DNA of 64,000 nucleotides from Theropithecus gelada (GCF_003255815.1 NC_037689.1:141516266-141580265), one strand, 5' to 3'; shown: positions 1-12,063, numbered from the stretch's first letter. The notes: a model not told the origin generated them from the sequence alone. A program made the numbers and translations.

Positions 1-420
1 ATGAACAATAGGTGACCAAATTCTATCAGAATTATACATACTATCTCACAAACGAACATTTATTGCTTTTGTATTATTAGTTTCTTAGAGTGGTGTGCAC
101 CCAAAATGCCATCATCTGAGAAAGCAGATCAATATTTTGTTGTGATTATAGGCCCAACCAAACTTAGAATATCCTCCAGGCTGTCCCTCTTAATTTCAAC
201 TACGTAAAGAAAAACTGCGAGGAGACATGACCTAGTATTGTGATTAAACTATTCTTTTCACAAATGTTGATCTATCATATGTCAAATTTCACTAGACTTA
301 CTATTTGGATTATAGTTCAGTCTTCTCCATTTATACACATTTAATTTATTTGTAAAGATAGCTGTATCTCATGCTTTTACAAATACTTTTTAAGAAGAAA
401 TACATTTTCCACACCCCGAT
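1..420. other. Unassigned intergenic sequence
   Basis: AT-rich sequence with no recognisable gene, RNA or repeat boundary. It ends at the left target-site copy of the L1 that follows. Confidence 0.5.
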
Positions 421-438
421 TTATTCTTTATTTCTTTT
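421..438. repeat. Left target-site duplication of L1 (439-1432)
   Basis: The 18-mer ttattctttatttctttt occurs here and again, without a mismatch, at 1433-1450, directly flanking the L1. It precedes the poly(T) of the minus-strand element, as expected of a target-site duplication. Confidence 0.9.
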
Positions 439-1432
439 TTTATTTTATTTTATTTTTATTTATTTATTTATTTATTTATTTTAATTTATTTATTATTATT
501 ATACTTTAAGTTGTAGGGTACATGTGCATAACGTGCAGGTTTGTTACATATGTATACTTGTGCCATGTTGGTCTGCTGCACCCATCAACTCGTCATTTAC
601 ATCAGGTATAACTCCCAATGCAATCCCTCCCCCCTCCCCCCTCCCCACGATAGGCCCCGGTGTGTGATGTTCCCCTTCCTGAGTCCAAGTGATCTCATTG
701 TTCAGTTCCCACCTATGAGTGAGAACATGCGGTGTTTGGTTTTCTGTTCTTGTGATAGTTTGCTAAGAATGATGGTTTCCAGCTGCATCCATGTCCCTAC
801 AAAGGACACAAACTCATCCTTTTTTATGGCTGCATAGTATTCCATGGTGTATATGTGCCACATTTTCTTAATCCAATCTGTCACTGATGGACATTTGGGT
901 TGATTCCAAGTCTTTGCTATTGTGAATAGTGCTGTAATAAACATACGTGTGCATGTGTGTTTATAGCAGCATAATTTATAATCCTTTGGGTATATACCCA
1001 GTAATGGGATGGCTGGGTCATATGGTACATCTAGTTCTAGATCCTTGAGGAATCGCCATACTGTTTTCCATAATGGTTGAACTAGTTTACAATCCCACCA
1101 ACAGTGTAAAAGTGTTCCTATTTCTCCACATCCTCTCCACCTGTTGTTTCCTGACTTGTTAATGATCGCCATTCTAACTGGTGTGAGATGGTATCTCATT
1201 GTGGTTTTGATTTGCATTCCTCTGATGGCCAGTGATGATGAGCATTTTTTCATGTGTCTGTTGGCTGTATGAATGTCTTCTTTTGAGAAATGTCTGTTCA
1301 TATCCTTTGCCCACTTTTTGATGGGGTTGTTTGTTTTTTTCTTGTAAATTTGTTTGTGTTCTTTGTAGGTTCTGGATATTAGCCCTTTGTCAGATGAGTA
1401 GATGGCAAAAAATTGACACTCTAACGTCGCAA
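439..1432 (-). mobile_element. 5'-truncated young L1 (L1PA-like), 3' end on the left
   Basis: Reading the minus strand, the element has the end of ORF2, the L1 3' UTR with its G-rich tract (C-rich on plus, about 622-655) and an A-rich tail with TTTA units at 439-500. It is about 1 kb long, so it is strongly 5' truncated. The last 20-25 bases (about 1411-1432) read in the opposite sense and resemble plus-strand ORF2 sequence seen at 16842-16870, which suggests a tiny inverted piece at the 5' junction. Perfect 18-bp target-site copies flank it. The 3' UTR matches the copies at 13739, 24358 and 63842 closely, so it belongs to a recently active lineage. Confidence 0.93.
702..1301 (-). pseudogene. 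L1 ORF2p C-terminal fragment
   Basis: An open frame of about 200 codons on the minus strand encodes the C-terminal region of L1 ORF2p. It includes the cysteine- and tryptophan-rich stretch with 'LLHCWWDCKLVQPLW', and 'WHIYTMEYYAAIKKDEF' near the end. The endonuclease and reverse-transcriptase domains are absent because the element is 5' truncated, so no functional protein is expected. A closely similar frame lies at 13989-14591. The ATG that opens the frame is an internal methionine, not a real start. Confidence 0.9.
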
Positions 1433-1450
1433 TTATTCTTTATTTCTTTT
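1433..1450. repeat. Right target-site duplication of L1
   Basis: Exact second copy of the 18-mer at 421-438. On the minus strand the junction reads gtt/aaaagaaat, matching the TT/AAAA preference of the L1 endonuclease. Confidence 0.9.
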
Positions 1451-3009
1451 AACGCTTCTGTTTCTATCGCGTCCAATGTTTTTACTAACATTTTTGTGTC
1501 CAATGTTTTTATCAATATTTTTCTGCAATTTTTTTTCTACAAAGAAACCTCTTTTCTACTGAAATCTTGGCCCTAAATCCATTTTTAATTCCAAAAAGAA
1601 ATAAAATGTGAGTGTATAATCCATTAGAAAATTAATAAATAATGATTTATGTGAAAGAAATTAATTACTCTATTATTTTTAATAGCAGCGTAATTAATTC
1701 CTTGCATTCTAGGTTTGAAGAGTCTTACCTATGTATATTGATCCAGTAAGTTGAAGTGGAGATTGAAATGTATTTTTTAGGAGAACATTCATGTGTTTCT
1801 GTTGCAGTTGTTTCACAAGATCAAAACTCTGCCAGAAAGATACACCCCGTGTCATTTTATACCAGGAATAGTCAAAATTATCCCAAGTCTGCAAGTTAAA
1901 ATTTAAAATTCTCCTTGTCATTTTAATAATTAATTTCAATATTCCAAACACTGTTTTATTTTGAATGCCATGGGCTGACCAGATGGTGTCCAGAAGTACC
2001 TACTCCTCTAAAAATAAAATCTGGAGACTCAGATTCTTCTTCAAAATGTTTTCTTTCTGTATCCAAAGGTCAATATCCAAAATAATGTAATAAACATTTG
2101 CTTAATTTTTTAGTGCTGAGGTTCATTTGTTTAGATTTAAACCTGTTTTCCATACAGCATTATAAATTCATTGATTTTATACATAATCTGCATAGTATAT
2201 AGATGTTGTTACTCAATGCTTCATGATGTAAAAAATAAAGGTCATACTGAATTAAATTTTTCTTTTAATTAATCTTATATGATAATTAAAATCTATTTTC
2301 AGAACTAGAGGCAATAGAGCAAGTTTGTCTAATCCATATAACTGTCATCGTTTAGCTAGGTGAATTCTTAATAAGGACTTCAAAACAGGCTAAATTAATG
2401 GTATTAAAAGAAACACTGCTTTCTAATGAGAGTTATTGATTTGGTGGCTGAATGCAATGATTATACAATGTGAAATCTATGTAGTACCTAAGAGAATCAC
2501 TGCATTTTAACTGGATTATTATGCCTTTGAAAAATAGAAATCCACTCAACTGGGTACATTATATTCCTAAAAACAAGGAGGGAGTCTAAACTTTCTTATT
2601 TTTAGTTCAGTAAGATTCTGATTTAAACAAGGAATCCAAAACAAGCAAGAACACTTAGAAAACCCACGAATGTTTTTTACTACCTGCAGTTTCGAGCAAT
2701 AAGATATAGACTGACACTGACAAATCTAATTGGCTCTGGCTAACCAGAGTGAGGTATTATCATTTTTACAGATGTTTTCAGTATTCTGCAAATGAAATGG
2801 ACTAAGCAAAGCACACAGTTTTTGCCCTTTGCTTGGAAAACTAACATATTTTTTAAATAGTCAAAAAAATTAAAAAATATTTACAGGTCCTTGACTGACA
2901 CTCAAAGAATAAGCATGGCTATGATTTTTTTTTTTTCATTTTAAAACCTGAATTTTATTTCAAGTAATTTATCAAAGGCCTGAAGTATAGCTGCATTTTT
3001 CTAAGCACA
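1451..3009. other. Unassigned AT-rich sequence
   Basis: I see no coding potential beyond short chance frames and no repeat I can name with confidence in this 1.5-kb stretch. Confidence 0.45.
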
Positions 3010-3230
3010 AGCTCTCGGGTCAGTCACCAGGCATATCCCAGGTAGATTCCTTTCTGACTATGTGACCTTGGGTACATGCTTAACCTCTCTGTGTTGTAGT
3101 TTCTCGTTTGAAAAATAGCCAAAGTAATAACACCTGTCTCCCATGGTGGTTGAGCACAAGAAATAAGTTAATGCCATTTGTGCTATAATGTGTGCTAACA
3201 TCAGCTCATAAAAAGCAGTTTTGTGCATTT
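3010..3230 (+). repeat. MIR SINE
   Basis: It contains a diverged MIR core: 'tatgtgaccttgggtacatg', then 'cttaacctctctgtg' and 'gtttctcgtttgaaaaatag', and a tail with 'ataagttaatgcc'. This order matches a plus-oriented MIR. Divergence is high, as expected for this old tRNA-derived family. Confidence 0.8.
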
Positions 3231-4398
3231 TATCTCAATCCCATGTTCATGGTGAGAGAATGTTCACTATGGAATTCATCAAATTCTACAAATAAGGGCA
3301 TTTTTCATCAGAAACATTGGTGTTAAACACTTACCAGGACTGAACACGTGAATAAATTTAAAATCATGTGTAACAGGGTAGTTCCATCAACAAAACAATC
3401 ATGTATAATATTATTAGCTGTCAGAATATTAACACTCGAGAGGACCAAAGAAATTTATTAATTCAATTGAAATTTAAGTGTCTACTAAATTTAAGCCATT
3501 TGGTCACTTATGTAAGTGCATAGAACATACTCGTGCAGATTATATTGTAGTTTACAGTAGACAGAAAATAAATAAATGCAATAGATAGTGTAGTTGATGG
3601 AATAAAGGCTATCAAACAGTAAAGTAGAAAAGGAAGATAAAAGGGCAGGATTATTTAGTAGCATGGACAGGGGAGACTGCAACGAAAAGGTGGCATTTGA
3701 GTAAAGATGAGAATCTAATAAGGAGGAAAGTCATGAGGCTATCTGGGAGAAGACTGTTCCAGGCAGCAGGAAGGGCAAGTGAGAGGGCTATGAGGTAGAA
3801 ACATGCCTAGAACATTATTTCGTTTTAGTTTTTCAAGAGAGGCCAGTATGGTCAAATAAGTAATTAATGAATTCAGAGATGTTAAAAACTGTGAGATTTT
3901 TGATGTGGTGGTTCTTTAAATATTAGTTTGAATTTATCTATAATGTATTTGTTTCTTTAAAACTGAAATAGAAAAACACTGAACATTTTTAACAAAGAAC
4001 CATTCTCTGACCTACGTTTTAGCAAGACTGTTTGGCCTGTGGTGTAAAAAATCATCTGTGATGAGTAGCAAGGGAAGAAGCACGGGTAGCATTTAGAAGT
4101 TTTTTAAAAATAATTTAGGTCTGAGACAATGGTTCTTTGGACAATGGGGAGATAAGTAGAGGTAAATAAATCAGATTGGATGTAGATAATTCTATTGCTT
4201 AATCATTATAAATTTTTGAGGCCTTGAGTTATATTTTTATTTTATTAATTTTGTCTCATGAATTTCTATTAAACCTTTGAAAAACACGATGAGTAACCAC
4301 ATAGTTTCCTTGATTTTGTTGTACTTGAAGAAAAATTCACATTTGCCTTTTACTGACATTTAAAATCATGTCATTGCTGGCAATTAAAACAGTGTGGT
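3231..4398. other. Mostly unassigned sequence; short old repeat at about 3690-3815
   Basis: The segment at about 3690-3815 ('tggcatttgagtaaagatga', 'gttccaggcagcaggaaggg') belongs to an old dispersed repeat that I recognise but cannot name. Related pieces lie at 23330, 26330 and 46990. The rest shows nothing identifiable. Confidence 0.4.
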
Positions 4399-6955
4399 TG
4401 CAAAGAAACAGAGATAATTTTACTTCATCCTCTTTTATTTGGATGTCCTTTATTTCCATCTCTTGCCTAATTGCTCTGACTAGGACTTCCAGTACTATAT
4501 TTAACAGAAGTAGTGACAGTGGGCATACTTATTTTTTCCTGATTTTAAAGTAAAAGCCTTCAATTTTAATTCCTGAGTACGATGTTAGCTGTGGGCTTGT
4601 CATATACAGTCTTTATTATGTTGAGGAATATTTCTTCTTTACCTAATTTGTTAATAGACTTTATCATAAAATGATGTTAAATTTTGTCAAATGCTTTATT
4701 TGTATCTATTGAGATGATTGTGTTGATTTTGTTCATCATTCTATTGATGTGACATATCACATTTATTGATTTGTGTATGTTCAACCAATCTTGCATCCCA
4801 CGGATAAATCCCACTTGATCATGGTAAATGATGACACTGTTAATGTATTGTTGAAGATATTATCCTCATAACCCTATGATAAAGTTAAAAAATCTTAAAT
4901 TGAACCACCCTAAGTTGGAGACCATATGCATATTGTTGAAGATTTTTGCATCTATGTTTATCAGAAATATTAGCCTGCAGTTTTTCTTTTCTTGTAGTGT
5001 ATTGTATTAGCTTTGGTGTCATGGTGAGGCTGGCCTTGTAAAATTAGTTTGGAAGTACTTTTTTTCCCTTCAGTTTTTTGGAAGAGTTTCAGAATGATTG
5101 GCATTAGTTCTTTAAATGTTAGTTAGAATTCATCCATGAAGCTATTTGGATGTGGGCTTTTCCTTGATCAGACTTTTCATTTTTTATTTAATCTCTTTAC
5201 TTGTTATTGGTCTATTAAGATTTCCCATCTTATCATGATTAAGTCTTAGTAAGTTATATGCCTCTAGGAATTGATTCATTTCTTCCAGGTTTTTCAACTT
5301 GTTAGCATATAATTTTTCACAGTAGTCTCTTACGATCCTTTGTATTTCTGTATTATCAGTTGTAATGTCTCATTCTTCATTTATGATGTTATGTATTTGT
5401 CTTCTCTCTTTTATTCTTAGTTAGTTTAGCTAAGGTTTTGTCAATTTTACTCACCTTTTCAAAAAGCCTACTCTTATTCTCCTTATTTCTATTTTTTCAA
5501 GTATTTATTGCACTTATTTTTGCTCTGACCTTTGTTATTTTCTTTCTTCTGCTATCCTTCGGGCCAGTCTGTTCTTCTTTTACTAATTGCTTAAGATGTA
5601 ATGTTAAGCTGTTTATCTGAGAGCTGCCTTCTTTTTTGATGTAGATTTTAATTGTTGTAAACTCCCTTCTTAGAACTACTTTTGCTGCATCACATAAGCC
5701 TTGGTATGTTCTGTTTTCATTTTTGTTTTCTCAAGGTATTATTTAAATTTCCTGTTTAGTTTATTCTTTGACTAAACAGTTGTTGAGGAGCATATTATTT
5801 ATGTTTCACTTATTTGTGAATTTTCCATGACTCTTCCTGTTATTGATTTTCAGTTTCATACCATTGTGATGGAAAATGATACCTGATATGATTTCTTTTT
5901 ATTTCAATTTGTTAAGAATTGTGTTGTTGCTTAAAATATAATCCATCCTGGAGAATGTTCCTTGTGCACTTGAGAAAAATGCATATCCTGTTGCTATTCG
6001 GTGGAATGTCCTGTATATATCCGTTAGGTCCATTTGGTCTTACATGTAGTTTAAGTCTGATGTCTTCTTATTGATTTTCTGCCTGAATGATCTGTCTATT
6101 GCTGAAAGTGGAGTGTTGAAATACCCTATTACTATTGTGTCACATTCCGTGTCTCCTTTCAGATTTATTAATTTTTTTGTGTTTAAGCACTCCAATTTGG
6201 GAGCAAATATAATTGTTAGTTCCTCTTTATGAACTTACCACTTTGTCATTAACTTTTTTGTCCCTTTTTAAAGTTTTTGACCTAAAGTCTCTTTTTTTAT
6301 AAATTGAATATAGCTACCCTGATCTCTTTTAGTTTCTGTCTTCCTTTAATGTGTTTTTCCATCAGTTCACTTTTAATATGAGTGGCCTTTAGGTTGAGAT
6401 GAGTCTATTGTAGGCAGCATGTAACTGGGCTTTGTTTTTTTATTCCTTCAGCTACACTATGCCCTTTGACTGAAAAACTTAATTCATATACTTTTTTTTT
6501 TGTAATTATTGACAGGTAGGGATTTACTACTGCCACTTTATTAACTGTTTTCTGTTGTTTTATTAAGGTCTTTTTAAATTTCTGTCTAACTTTTTTGGTT
6601 TGATGTTTAATAGCCTTCTGTATTGTGTTGTTTGGGTATCTTTTTTATTCTTTTGTGTTTTGTTATAAAATATTGCTTTGTGGTTACCCTGAGGTTTACA
6701 AGAAACATTTTATACTTGTAATAAGCTATTTCAAGTTTAGAATAATTGAATTTTGATTGCAGAGAAAAATTCTGTAATTTTACTCTCCTTCCATTTTTTA
6801 TTGTTTTTGATGTTATACTTTACATCTTTTTATAATATGTGCCTCTTAACAAATTATTGTTGCTTTAGTTGTTTTTAATAGTTTTGCTTTTACACTGTAT
6901 AATAGAGATATAATTTATCCACCACCATTACAGAATTAGAGTCTTTTGGATTTGT
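4399..6955 (-). mobile_element. Old L1 (L1M-type), inverted 5' segment
   Basis: This stretch is antisense L1. On the minus strand it runs from sequence upstream of ORF2 (around 6500-6955), through the start of ORF2 (around 6370-6480), to the reverse-transcriptase region that ends at the left edge. The left edge falls at the position encoding the RT catalytic loop, and the plus-strand segment beginning near 6956 picks up at about that same ORF2 position. That layout is the signature of an L1 with an inverted 5' end. It is highly diverged with many stops. A foreign-looking stretch of about 30 bases lies near 4375-4400, so the left border is approximate. Confidence 0.8.
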
Positions 6956-7786
6956 CAGTGTATGTACATATAGAAAATCTTAAGACTCCACCAAGAACCT
7001 GTTACAACATATTTAAAAGTTCAGTTAAGCTGCAAAATAAAACACCAACTTACAAAAATCAGTAGTGTTGCTGCACCCTAACAATGAACTCACCAGAAAA
7101 AAAATTTTTAAAAGTGTTATTTATAATACAATAAAAATATTTATAAGTAAATTTTACCAAGAAAATGAAAAATTGTAAGCTGAAAATGATAAAACATTGA
7201 TGAAAGAAATTGAAGAAGGTGCAAGTAAATGAAAAGATATCCCATGTTCATGAATTAGTAGAATTAATATTGTTAAAATGTTTATATTACCCAAATTGAT
7301 CTGTAAATTCAATGGAATCTATGTCAAAATTCCAATGTGAATTTTCACAGAACTAGAAAAAATCCTAAAATTCATATGAAACTACAGAACACCTATTACT
7401 TAAAGCAAACTTGACCAAAAAGCACAAAGCTAATGAAATCATACAATGGGTTTTCAAAATATATTACAAAGCTATAGTAAAACAGAATGGTACTAGCATA
7501 AAAATAGACATATTGATTAGATTAGAAGAGAGTCCAAAAATAACCCTGCGTAACTAGTGTGAGTTGATTTTCAACAAAAGTGCTAAGAATACACATTGGA
7601 GAAAGGATAATCTCTACAATAAATGCTGTTGGGAAAACTGGATATTCATATACAGAAGAACAAAAATGAACCCTGATTTCACCCTTATATAAGAATCAAC
7701 TAAAAATAGAACAACAACTTAAAGATAAGATCTAAAATAATAACATTACTAGAGTAAAACAGAAAAAAAAAAACTGTGTGACATTT
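6956..7786 (+). mobile_element. Old L1 (L1M-type), 3' segment, part 1
   Basis: Plus-strand ORF2 sequence from just after the RT catalytic loop ('agaaaatcttaagactccac') through the connection region ('aaaactggatattcatat'). It is interrupted at 7787 by a MaLR provirus and resumes at 9517 with the expected next part of ORF2, so 6956-7786 and 9517-10765 are one element. Frames are closed by many substitutions and indels. Confidence 0.85.
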
Positions 7787-7791
7787 AATAT

Positions 7792-8179
7792 AGCTTCGAT
7801 GTCCTCTCCAAATCTCATGTTGTGATGTAATCCTCAGTGTTGAAGGTAGAGCCTGGTGGGAGTGGTTTATGTCATGGAGACAGCTCCCTCATGGCTTGGT
7901 GCTGTCTTTGTAATGGTCATCTGGTTGTTTAATTGCATGACATCTCTTCTTTTCCCCCATCTCTCTTTCTTGCCTTTGTTCTTGCCACGTGAAATGCCTG
8001 CTTTCCCTTTGCCTTCTGCCATGAATGAAAGCTTCCTGAGGCCTCATGAGAAGTTGAGCATATGCTGGTACCATGCTTCTTGCATAGCATGCAGAAACAT
8101 GAGGCAATAAAACCTACTTTTGTATAAACTCCCCAGTGTCAGACATTTCCTTATAGCAATATAAGAACAGCTTAACACA
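7792..8179 (+). repeat. MaLR 5' LTR
   Basis: LTR of about 388 bp ending in 'agcttaacaca'. It has an AATAAA signal at 8106-8111. Its sequence is alignable to the 3' copy across the central and 3' portions. Confidence 0.85.
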
Positions 8180-9175
8180 GAAAGTTGGTACCAGGAATGG
8201 GTTATTTTCATAAAGATATCTGAAAAGGTGGAAGCAACCTTGGAAGTGGATAATGGGCAAAGGTTGGAAGACTTTGGAGGATTTAGAAGAAGACAGGAAG
8301 TTGAGGGAAAACATGAAACTTCTTAGAGACTGGTTAAATGATTGTGACCAAAATATTGATAGTAATATGGACAGTAAGGTCCAGGCTGATAAGGTCAAGC
8401 CACTGCTTCAGACATTTTAAGCCATAAGCATTGACAGTTTCCATGTGATGTTAATCTTGCAGGTGCACAGAGTGAACAAAGCAAAGAAAACTTGGCAGCA
8501 ACTGCCTAGATTTTAGAGGATGTTTGAGAAAGCATAGGTCCCCAGGAAGAAGTGTGCTGCAGGAGTAGAGCCCTCACAGAGAACATCTGACAGAGCAGTG
8601 TGGAGGTAAAATGTGGGATTGGAGGCACCACACAGTGTATCCACTGAGGTACTGCTTAGTAGAGCTGTGAGAAAGGAGCCACCATCCTCCAGGCCCCAGA
8701 ATGGTAGATCCACCTGCAGCTAACACCTTGTACCTGGAAAAGTTGACAGTCACTCAACAACCTGTGAGAGCAGACATGGGGAATGAAACCTGGAAAGCCA
8801 TGTAAGTGGAATTGCCTATGGCCTTGTGAGCCCACCCCTTGACTAGTGTGCCCCGGATGCATTACATGTATTCAACGGAGATTATTTTGAAACTTTAAGA
8901 TTTATTAAGGCCCTGTTTGATTTTGAACTTGCACAGGGCCTTCCCTTTGGCTGACTTCTTCAATTTCCAATGGGAATGTTTATTCAATAGCTATACCCCA
9001 TTGTATCTTTGAAGTACGTAACTTCTTTTTGATTTCACAGACTCATAAGTGGAAGGAAGCTGCCTTGTCTCAAATGAGACTTTAGACTTTGGACTTTTGA
9101 GTTAATTCAAAAATGCATTGACAATTTGGGTACTATTGAAAAGGCATGATTATATTTTGAAATTTAAGAAGGACA
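8180..9175 (+). other. MaLR internal region
   Basis: Non-coding internal sequence between the LTRs. Its first bases resemble the MaLR primer-binding region. Near 9118-9160, 'actattgaaaaggcatgatt' resembles the end of the MaLR internal region, directly followed by a truncated LTR. It is shorter than a complete MST-type internal region, so internal deletions are likely. Confidence 0.65.
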
Positions 9176-9511
9176 TAATCCCAGTGTTAGAGGTGGGGCC
9201 TGGTGGGAGATGTGTATGTCATGGAAGCAGATCTTGCATGGCTTGGTACTGTCTTTGTGATAGTGAACTGATTGTTTATGTATGGCACCTCCCCCACTCT
9301 CTCTTTTGCTCACATTTTTCACCATATGAGATGACTACTCCAGCTTTGCCTTCCACCATGACTAAAGCTTCCTGAGGCATCACCAGGAGCCAAGCAGATG
9401 CCAGTACCAGTCTTCCTATAAAAGCTACGGAACTGTCAGTCAATTAAACCTTTTTCTTTATGAATTTCCAAGTCTCAGGTATTTCTTTAGAGCAATGCAA
9501 TAAAGAAACAC
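9176..9511 (+). repeat. MaLR 3' LTR, 5' truncated
   Basis: Homologous to 7835-8179: 'ggtggggcctggtgggag', 'catggcttggtactgtc', 'tcaattaaacctttttc' and 'tctttagagcaatgcaataa'. The first part of the LTR is missing. Confidence 0.8.
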
Positions 9512-9516
9512 AATAT

Positions 9517-10765
9517 TGCATTGGGCAGAATACTTAGATATGATTATAAAACTTTGAGCAACAAAAACAAAAATAGACAAAAGACACTGAATCAACCTAA
9601 AAATCATTTGCACAGCAAATGAAACAATTTAATAGAGTGAACAGATTACACACAGGATGGGAAAAATATATGCAAATTATATATCCAGTAAGTGGCTAAT
9701 ATCCAAAATATACAAGTAATTCAAACTACTTAATAATAATAAAACAAATACAACTCTTATAAATTGATAAAGAACTTGAATAGACTTTTCTCAAAAGAAG
9801 ACATACGAATGGCCGACAGATATATGAAAAAAATGTTCAATGTCTTTAATCATCAGAGAAATGCAAATTATAACCATAATTAGTTTAACCTCCCATCTGT
9901 TAAAATGGCTATTTTCAAAAAGTGAAAAATAACAAACATTGACAAAGATATACAGAAGAGAGCCCTTATACACTCTTGGTGGTATTGTAAACTAGCATAG
10001 CCATTTTGGAAAACAGTATGTAAGTTTCCTAAAAATCTAAAATTAGAGCTATCGTATAATCCAGTAATTCAAATGCTGGGTATAGATGCAAAAGAAAGTA
10101 AATCAGTATATCAAAGAGATATCTGCACTCCCATGTTTGTTGCAGCACTGTTCACAATATCCAAGATTGGGAAGCAATCTTAATTTTCATCAACAAATGG
10201 ATGGATAAAGACAATGTGGTAGGTACATATACACAATGGTGTACTATCAGCCATAAAAAGAATGAGATTCTGTCATTTGCTACAACATAGATGGGACTGG
10301 AGGTTATGATAAGTGAAATAAGCCAGGAATGAAAATAGAAACTTCACATGTTCTCACTTATATGTGGCAGCTTGAAACTAAAACAATCGAATTAATGGAG
10401 ATAGACAGTAGAAGGACATTTACCAGAGTCTGGGAATGGTATTCAGTGTGTGTCAGGGGTGGGCGGAAGTGAGGATGGTTAATGAGTAAAAGAAAAAAAA
10501 ATAGAAAGAATGAGTAAAGACCTAGTATTTGACAGGAAAACAGCATGACTGTGGTTACTAATAGTTTATTTATACATTTTAAAATAAAAACAAGTATAAC
10601 TGGAGTGTTTGTAATACAAAGGATAAATGCTTGAGGTGATGGATACTCCATTTGCCAGGATGTGATTGTTACACATTGCATGCCTATATCAAAGTATCTC
10701 ATGTACCTTATAAATATATGCACCTACTATGTACTGACAAAAATTAAATATTAAAAATTTAAAAA
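9517..10765 (+). mobile_element. Old L1 (L1M-type), 3' segment, part 2
   Basis: Continues ORF2 from 'gcattgggcagaatacttag' through 'gcacagcaaatgaaac', 'gacatacgaatggccgacag' and the region of the ORF2 C-terminus ('cataaaaagaatgagattct'), then a 3' UTR. The order of motifs is collinear with other L1 copies in the window (for example 20160-21340). It ends in A-rich sequence near 10740-10765. Confidence 0.85.
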
Positions 10766-11440
10766 GAACTCAAAATAGAATGATGATATAATTATAAAAT
10801 TCCACTACTCTGTATATGCCCAAAGGAAATAAAATCAATATGACAAAGATATTTCTGCACACTCATGTTTATTGTAGCACTATTCACAATAACCAAGATA
10901 TGAAAATAACCTAAATGTTCATCCATGGACATTTTAAAAGGTAGTATACTATATATACAAAATGAATATGATTCAGTCATTAAGATTAAAACAAACAGAA
11001 AATTCTCTAATTTGAGACATGAATGAACCTATGTTAAGTAAAATAAGCCTGGCACAAAGAGACAAATACTGTATAATATCTCTAATATATGAAATCTAAA
11101 AACGTCAAATTCATAGAAGTAGAGAGTTGAATGGTGGTTACAAGAGGCTGCGGGGGTAAGGGTTTGGATGGAGAAATTAGAGATGATGGTTGATGGGTAT
11201 AGTTATATTTAGATAAGAGATAAAAGTTCTGATGTTCAACTGCACAGCAAGGTGACTATGGTTAAGAATAATGTATTGTATATCTCAAAATACCTAAAAG
11301 AGATCATTTTAAAGTTCCTGTCACAGATAAGTATCTCAGGTTATGGATATACTAATTATACTTGTTTCATCATTATAATGTGTACATGTATTAAAATATT
11401 ACTTTGTGTCACATAAAATACACAATTATTTGCAACCAAA
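10766..11440 (+). mobile_element. Second old L1 3'-end fragment
   Basis: It repeats the end of ORF2 already present at 10090-10350 ('tgtagcactattcacaataa'), followed by a different L1M 3' UTR ('atggtggttacaagaggctg', 'aaggtgactatggttaagaa'). Because the same ORF2 region occurs twice in tandem, this is a separate insertion. Confidence 0.75.
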
Positions 11441-12063
11441 TGCAAAGAAGCTAAAAATCATAATAAAACAATAGAGGAGCTGATAGCAACAATAGTCTAT
11501 TTAGAGAGGAACATAACCAAGCTGATGGAGCTGAGAAACATGATACGAGAACCTTCACAGTGCAATCACAAGTATCAGGAGCAGAATAGACCAAGCAAAG
11601 GAAAGACTCTCAAAGCTGGAAGATGATCTTGCTGAAATAAGAGAAACAGACAAGAATAGAGAGAAAAGGATAAAAAGCAATGAAGAAAGTCCAATGAAAT
11701 ATGGGATTATGTAAGGAGACCAAATCTGTGACTGACTGAGGTACCTGAAAGAGATAGGGAGAATAGAACCCAGTTGGAAAACACACTTCAGGATATAATC
11801 CAGGAGAACTTCTCAACCTAGCAAGATGGGCCAATATTCAAATTCAGGGAATGCAGAGAACCCCAGTAAGATACTGCATGGGAAGATCAACTACAAGACA
11901 CAATCAACAGATTCTTCAAGGTTGAAATGAACGAAAAAATGCTAAGGGCAGTTGGAGAAAAAGGCCAGGTCACCTACAAAAGGGAAGCCTATCAGACTAA
12001 CAGTGGACATCTCAGCAGAAACTCTAAAAGCCAAATGAGATTAGGAGCCAATAGTCAATATTC

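Larger units (their letters stand above)
7792..9511 (+). mobile_element. ERVL-MaLR provirus (MST/MLT1-like) inserted in old L1
   Basis: Two related LTR sequences in the same orientation flank about 1 kb of internal sequence. The 5' LTR at 7792-8179 carries 'ctccaaatctcatgttg', 'catggcttggtgctgtc' and 'ttccttatagcaatataaga'. The internal part starts with 'gaaagttggtaccaggaatg', typical of MaLR internal regions. The 3' LTR at about 9176-9511 lacks its first 45 or so bases and is joined to the end of the internal part. A 5-bp duplication, aatat, lies at 7787-7791 and 9512-9516. MaLR internals are non-autonomous; I see no intact gag, pol or env frame. Confidence 0.85.

Noticed and set aside
541..837. 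Plus-strand frame starting MLHMYTCAMLVC, and its relatives at 13810-14124 and 24418-24879
   Set aside because: These are the antisense of the L1 3' UTR and ORF2 end. They repeat wherever the L1 3' end lies and are not independent genes.
7856..8110. 84-codon plus-strand frame as a gene
   Set aside because: Lies wholly within the MaLR 5' LTR.
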